DNA from: Oenanthe sinensis
Lineage: Eukaryota > Streptophyta > Magnoliopsida > Apiales > Apiaceae
Direction: 5' to 3'
DNA length: 64,000 nucleotides
Assembly: GCA_028671895.1 (NCBI GenBank)
Contig: CM053796.1
Location: 36,144,860 to 36,208,859, forward strand
A model generated the notes under the pieces. That model worked only from the letters and a program-made list of their open reading frames with translations, was not told where the DNA came from and did no database searches. The translations under genes and the position numbers were made by a program. This document shows positions 60,795 to 64,000 of the stretch, one piece after another; positions within the stretch are counted from its first letter, which is position 1; the number at the start of each line of letters is the position of its first letter.

Positions 60795-63660
60795 GACCCT
60801 TCTGTTTAGTTGTGCCATTACTTATGGATCTAACGGGACTACACAAAATTGCTGATTGAATATTTGAGAAGCACTGCAAACATATGAGTAATGAGCTCTT
60901 TCAGCAGTTTAAATATAAACAAAATCCAAATTCTGCAATACTCTGTTATTTTTAATATCCGTAGATTCAGCTACTAATTTAGACAATCACTGCGCTAGAC
61001 AGACATCCCAGCTCTTTTCAATGACTGAAGTAGTTGAACTTTGAAACTTTTCGGTGAATGTACTTAGAAACTAGAGGCATAAATAAGTTCAACCTTTGAA
61101 AAAGGATGTCTTCTTTTACCTGTTTCACTTGTTCTGTTTCATGCTTTTTGAGCATTCATATATAGTTATGCTATAATAGGAGATATCTTTTATGTTGATT
61201 ATAATTCTCACTTCCATGACACATGACACGGCCTTGATAATAATCCTCACTAGTGAGAAGTACCCTGGTAATAGAATTTCAGTAGGAAGTAGGATTATTC
61301 AGGCAACGGGAAGGGACTGAAGATACTGGATCAGAATTCTTCAACGAGCAGTTATGGTAGAAAAATTGAAGATACTGGAGTGTAAGGATGAGCATTTTGA
61401 TGGAGATGAGTTATTCAACAGGACAATTGGTAAAGATATATACTGGAGGGAGGAAAAGACAAAAAAATATTCATCTTGTGCATGCACTAGGCTGCATAAA
61501 ATAGAGATGGATGCCAGCATATTGAACAATTATGTCAACCTCTCATGACTGGGCTGACTTTCGAGATATGGTTTGTATATCAGAGCTGATTCCAATTGAT
61601 CCTGTATGTATTTTCACCTTTAAACAAGGCGTTATTCATTAGGCCAGGTCTGTGTCCGTTTCAAATCTGAACTCTACTTCATTGGTTGCGACTCGTTTGT
61701 CGATCCCACTCACTGGCACACACCTTCTAGAGGCCTGTCTTTGAGTGTTTCCTCTAGATTATGTCTGCATATTGCATATCAATACTCTCAGAATATAATG
61801 GATGACAATATCTCCGGGATAACTAATATGATTGAATGTCCATCAAATTTGATGTCTGGCTTTCATTCTAATTCTTCTGCTGCACCACTTCCAATTTCTT
61901 AAATTTATATTGACAAGCTACTCTACATGTGATCTAAGAAAACAAATTTATCCACTCATTACTCTATTGAAAACCCGTCCATCCAGAAAAATCTGCTCAT
62001 GGGCTATGTACAAAGGTCCGAAATTTGGCTTTTATGCTTAACTGTTATTTCATTTATCCTAAAGTTTATCAAGGTTGATGGCTACCTATGTTATGAACTG
62101 TTATTTTACACACTTCATCCCTTTACACTCTGATCTTCGATCTGCAGTGCCTCTTCATGTTACTGATGCACAAATTGAGCCTACAATTGTTGTACTAACT
62201 ATAAACATGCATGTTAGAGGTGACTCAACATTCCAAATTCATTACCACTCCAAGGAACTTGCAGACACGATTGCAATAATGGAGATTTGTATATGTATCA
62301 GAATTGCTATCTGTTAGTAGCATGCTTACCTACTCATCCTCTTATAGACTTCCCAGTCTTGTTAGAGCTTTTTAAACAAGATTTGTTCATTTGTTGAATT
62401 AATTAAAAAAATCTTAGAAATGTAAGATGGAATCCTAACCTTTCCTGAAATAAAGACAACATTTAAATATAAGAAAGCATACATAACTATGATTAAAAGT
62501 CTCAAGCTTCTTTAGTTTTCCTTTATCTTGATTATTTTTTGTAAAAGAATGATCAGATAGGACATCCTCTCAATTAGTTAGAAGGGGGGTATATACTAAT
62601 TTTTTGCACCCATTTGTATATGTTGTTGTACACTCACATACATGTAACATTATGTATTCTGAATATTTGTATGGGCTCATGTTAAGCAGGACAAGGGTGA
62701 ACGGGATCCTTGTATACAAATAAAAAACATGTATTAATTTTTATCATTGATAATAAGCACAGTAATAATATGCACGGTAACTTGGTAAATATAATGCAAC
62801 AATCATGAATCAGGGACAACATGCACAGAAACTCGATAAAGTATACTGCAACAATCATGAGTTATGACCCCCCATGTTTCTATTCTATATGTTTACGGAT
62901 CATCAAACAGAGGGTAGTCAAACTATGTACCAGCAGACTAGTGGCCACTGTAAAGAGAATAAATTAATTAAACGAATAAAGATCAACTATTTAAGCAAAG
63001 AGATAAAGATGAGAAATTAATAAAGATCAAAGTATTCCATTTTTCCAGCACCATTCAAAGATAATCCCAACTCTTGTTTTGATCATGCTTAAATAAAAAG
63101 CACATTGGGCTCCAATCTCAGAAAAAGTTGCACCATCAGTTTGATGCTTTTACCTAATTGCCCCATTACATGCATATTCTTTGCTTGCAGGTCTTCATAG
63201 ATGCCTTACATTTTTATGAGAAGATGCTCCATAATATATGCTGATTGTCCTTCTAGATCATGCATGGATATACAGATTGCCAATATCTCTCTTTACTTTT
63301 GCACTGAAAAGTAAGATGTATGGTGTGGCCAATGCCACAGATATATGTCTTTCATTTTCATTGTTACATTCAGAGAAGTAATGTAACTAAAATTTGAAAT
63401 GAAGTTCCTTAATAGCTAAGAAGTACAATTGTGTCATTTTCACACCCTTCAGAATAAAAGTTCTTGACACCCTATTCTAAGGAAAAGCAATAAAAGGTGA
63501 ATGAAATATAGAATTAATTCTTCAATCTTTTAGAATACTTAGTACAATAAACAACAACAATACCACCATCTCATCTCACCATTATGGATAAAGCTGAAGA
63601 AAATAATACAAAGCAAATGTAACCCCCCTCCCAATTCACACACACAAAAAAAACAAGAAC
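60795..63660. other. Long intergenic spacer upstream of the tetraspanin gene
   Basis: Frames such as 61354-61548 and 62075-62317 have no recognisable domain and no splice partners. The region is less AT-rich than other spacers and may contain decayed genic DNA. The final part before 63661 should hold the tetraspanin promoter and leader. Confidence 0.4.
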
Positions 63661-64000
63661 ATGTATAGCTATAGGTTTAGTAATACAGTGATAGGGTTCT
63701 TGAACCTGTTCACTCTCTTAGCATCGATACCGATCATTGGAGGAGGTTTATGGATGGCTAGGAGCAAAACAACATGTGAAAGTTTTCTTCAAACACCACT
63801 TCTAGTGATTGGCTTTGTAATTCTCATTATTTCTCTTGCTGGATTCATTGGAGCTTGCTTTAATGTTGCATGGGCACTTTGGGTGTATTTAGTTGTCATG
63901 TTGTTCCTTATAGGGACTTTGTTAGGCTTAACTCTTTTTGGTTTCGTGGTGACCAGCCGCGGTGGAGGAGTCGAAGTTCCTGGTAGGGCTTATAAGGAGT
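63661..64000 (+). CDS. TET6: Tetraspanin, TET5/TET6-like, 5' part (cut by window end)
   Basis: The frame from ATG 63661 gives 113 residues and stays open to the window edge. It has a short cytoplasmic start (MYSYRFSNT), TM1 (VIGFLNLFTLLASIPIIGGG), a small extracellular loop with one Cys (ARSKTTCESFL), TM2 (LLVIGFVILIISLAGFIGAC), the short polar turn, and TM3 (WVYLVVMLFLIGTLLGLTLF). The large loop with the plant GCCK/RP signature lies beyond the window. Plant tetraspanins organise membrane microdomains and associate with plasma membrane and vesicles. The stretch FVVTSRGGGVEVPGR is what I recall of Arabidopsis TET5/TET6; which of the two is closer cannot be told. Confidence 0.93.
   Translation, partial: MYSYRFSNTVIGFLNLFTLLASIPIIGGGLWMARSKTTCESFLQTPLLVIGFVILIISLAGFIGACFNVAWALWVYLVVMLFLIGTLLGLTLFGFVVTSRGGGVEVPGRAYKE

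Overview
This is plant nuclear DNA, almost certainly from a eudicot. It has short GT-AG introns, AT-rich intergenic DNA, plant-only gene families, Stowaway-like MITEs, SINE-like sequence and two LTR retrotransposons. No species can be named from the sequence alone.

Layout. 1-1085: AT-rich satellite-like array of ~160-166 bp units. 1086-4500: intergenic DNA with small repeats and a MITE-like element. 4514-5932 (+): broken pentatricopeptide-repeat (PPR) gene. 6096-6178 (-) and 6990-7145 (+): two MIR395-type hairpins pointing away from each other; the second carries a perfect miR395. 7570-10019 (-): PQQ/beta-propeller polyvinylalcohol-dehydrogenase-like gene with a one-base frameshift. 10100-14900: TE-rich spacer. 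15014-19073 (+): RBL19/TMEM115-type rhomboid-like gene. 19835-24801 (-): HISN3, histidine biosynthesis. 27260-29922 (+): conserved plant protein of unknown function with an internal TAA. 31105-40111 (-): POWERDRESS (PWR), a two-SANT chromatin protein. 41461-51844 (+): complete but decayed Ty3/Gypsy element of Tat type, with dual RNase H, an antisense intron-containing extra ORF and two tandem arrays before the 3' LTR. 54194-59081 (+): young non-autonomous LTR element with near-identical LTRs. 59087-63660: spacer. 63661-64000 (+): 5' part of a tetraspanin gene, running off the window.

The host genes are unrelated housekeeping or regulatory genes and form no pathway cluster. Exon coordinates were set by reading GT-AG borders and checking that phases agree across each gene. 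RBL19, HISN3 and PWR close perfectly. The PQQ gene closes only if one extra base is discounted, which is independent support for the frameshift.

The most noteworthy items are the MIR395 pair (one copy changed in the seed on only one arm), the antisense spliced-looking ORF inside the Tat element with its hairpin and TATA-bearing 3' arrays, the young CGAC-rich non-autonomous element, and the disabled or truncated host genes. No folding, alignment or database search was run. Family names rest on recognised motifs.
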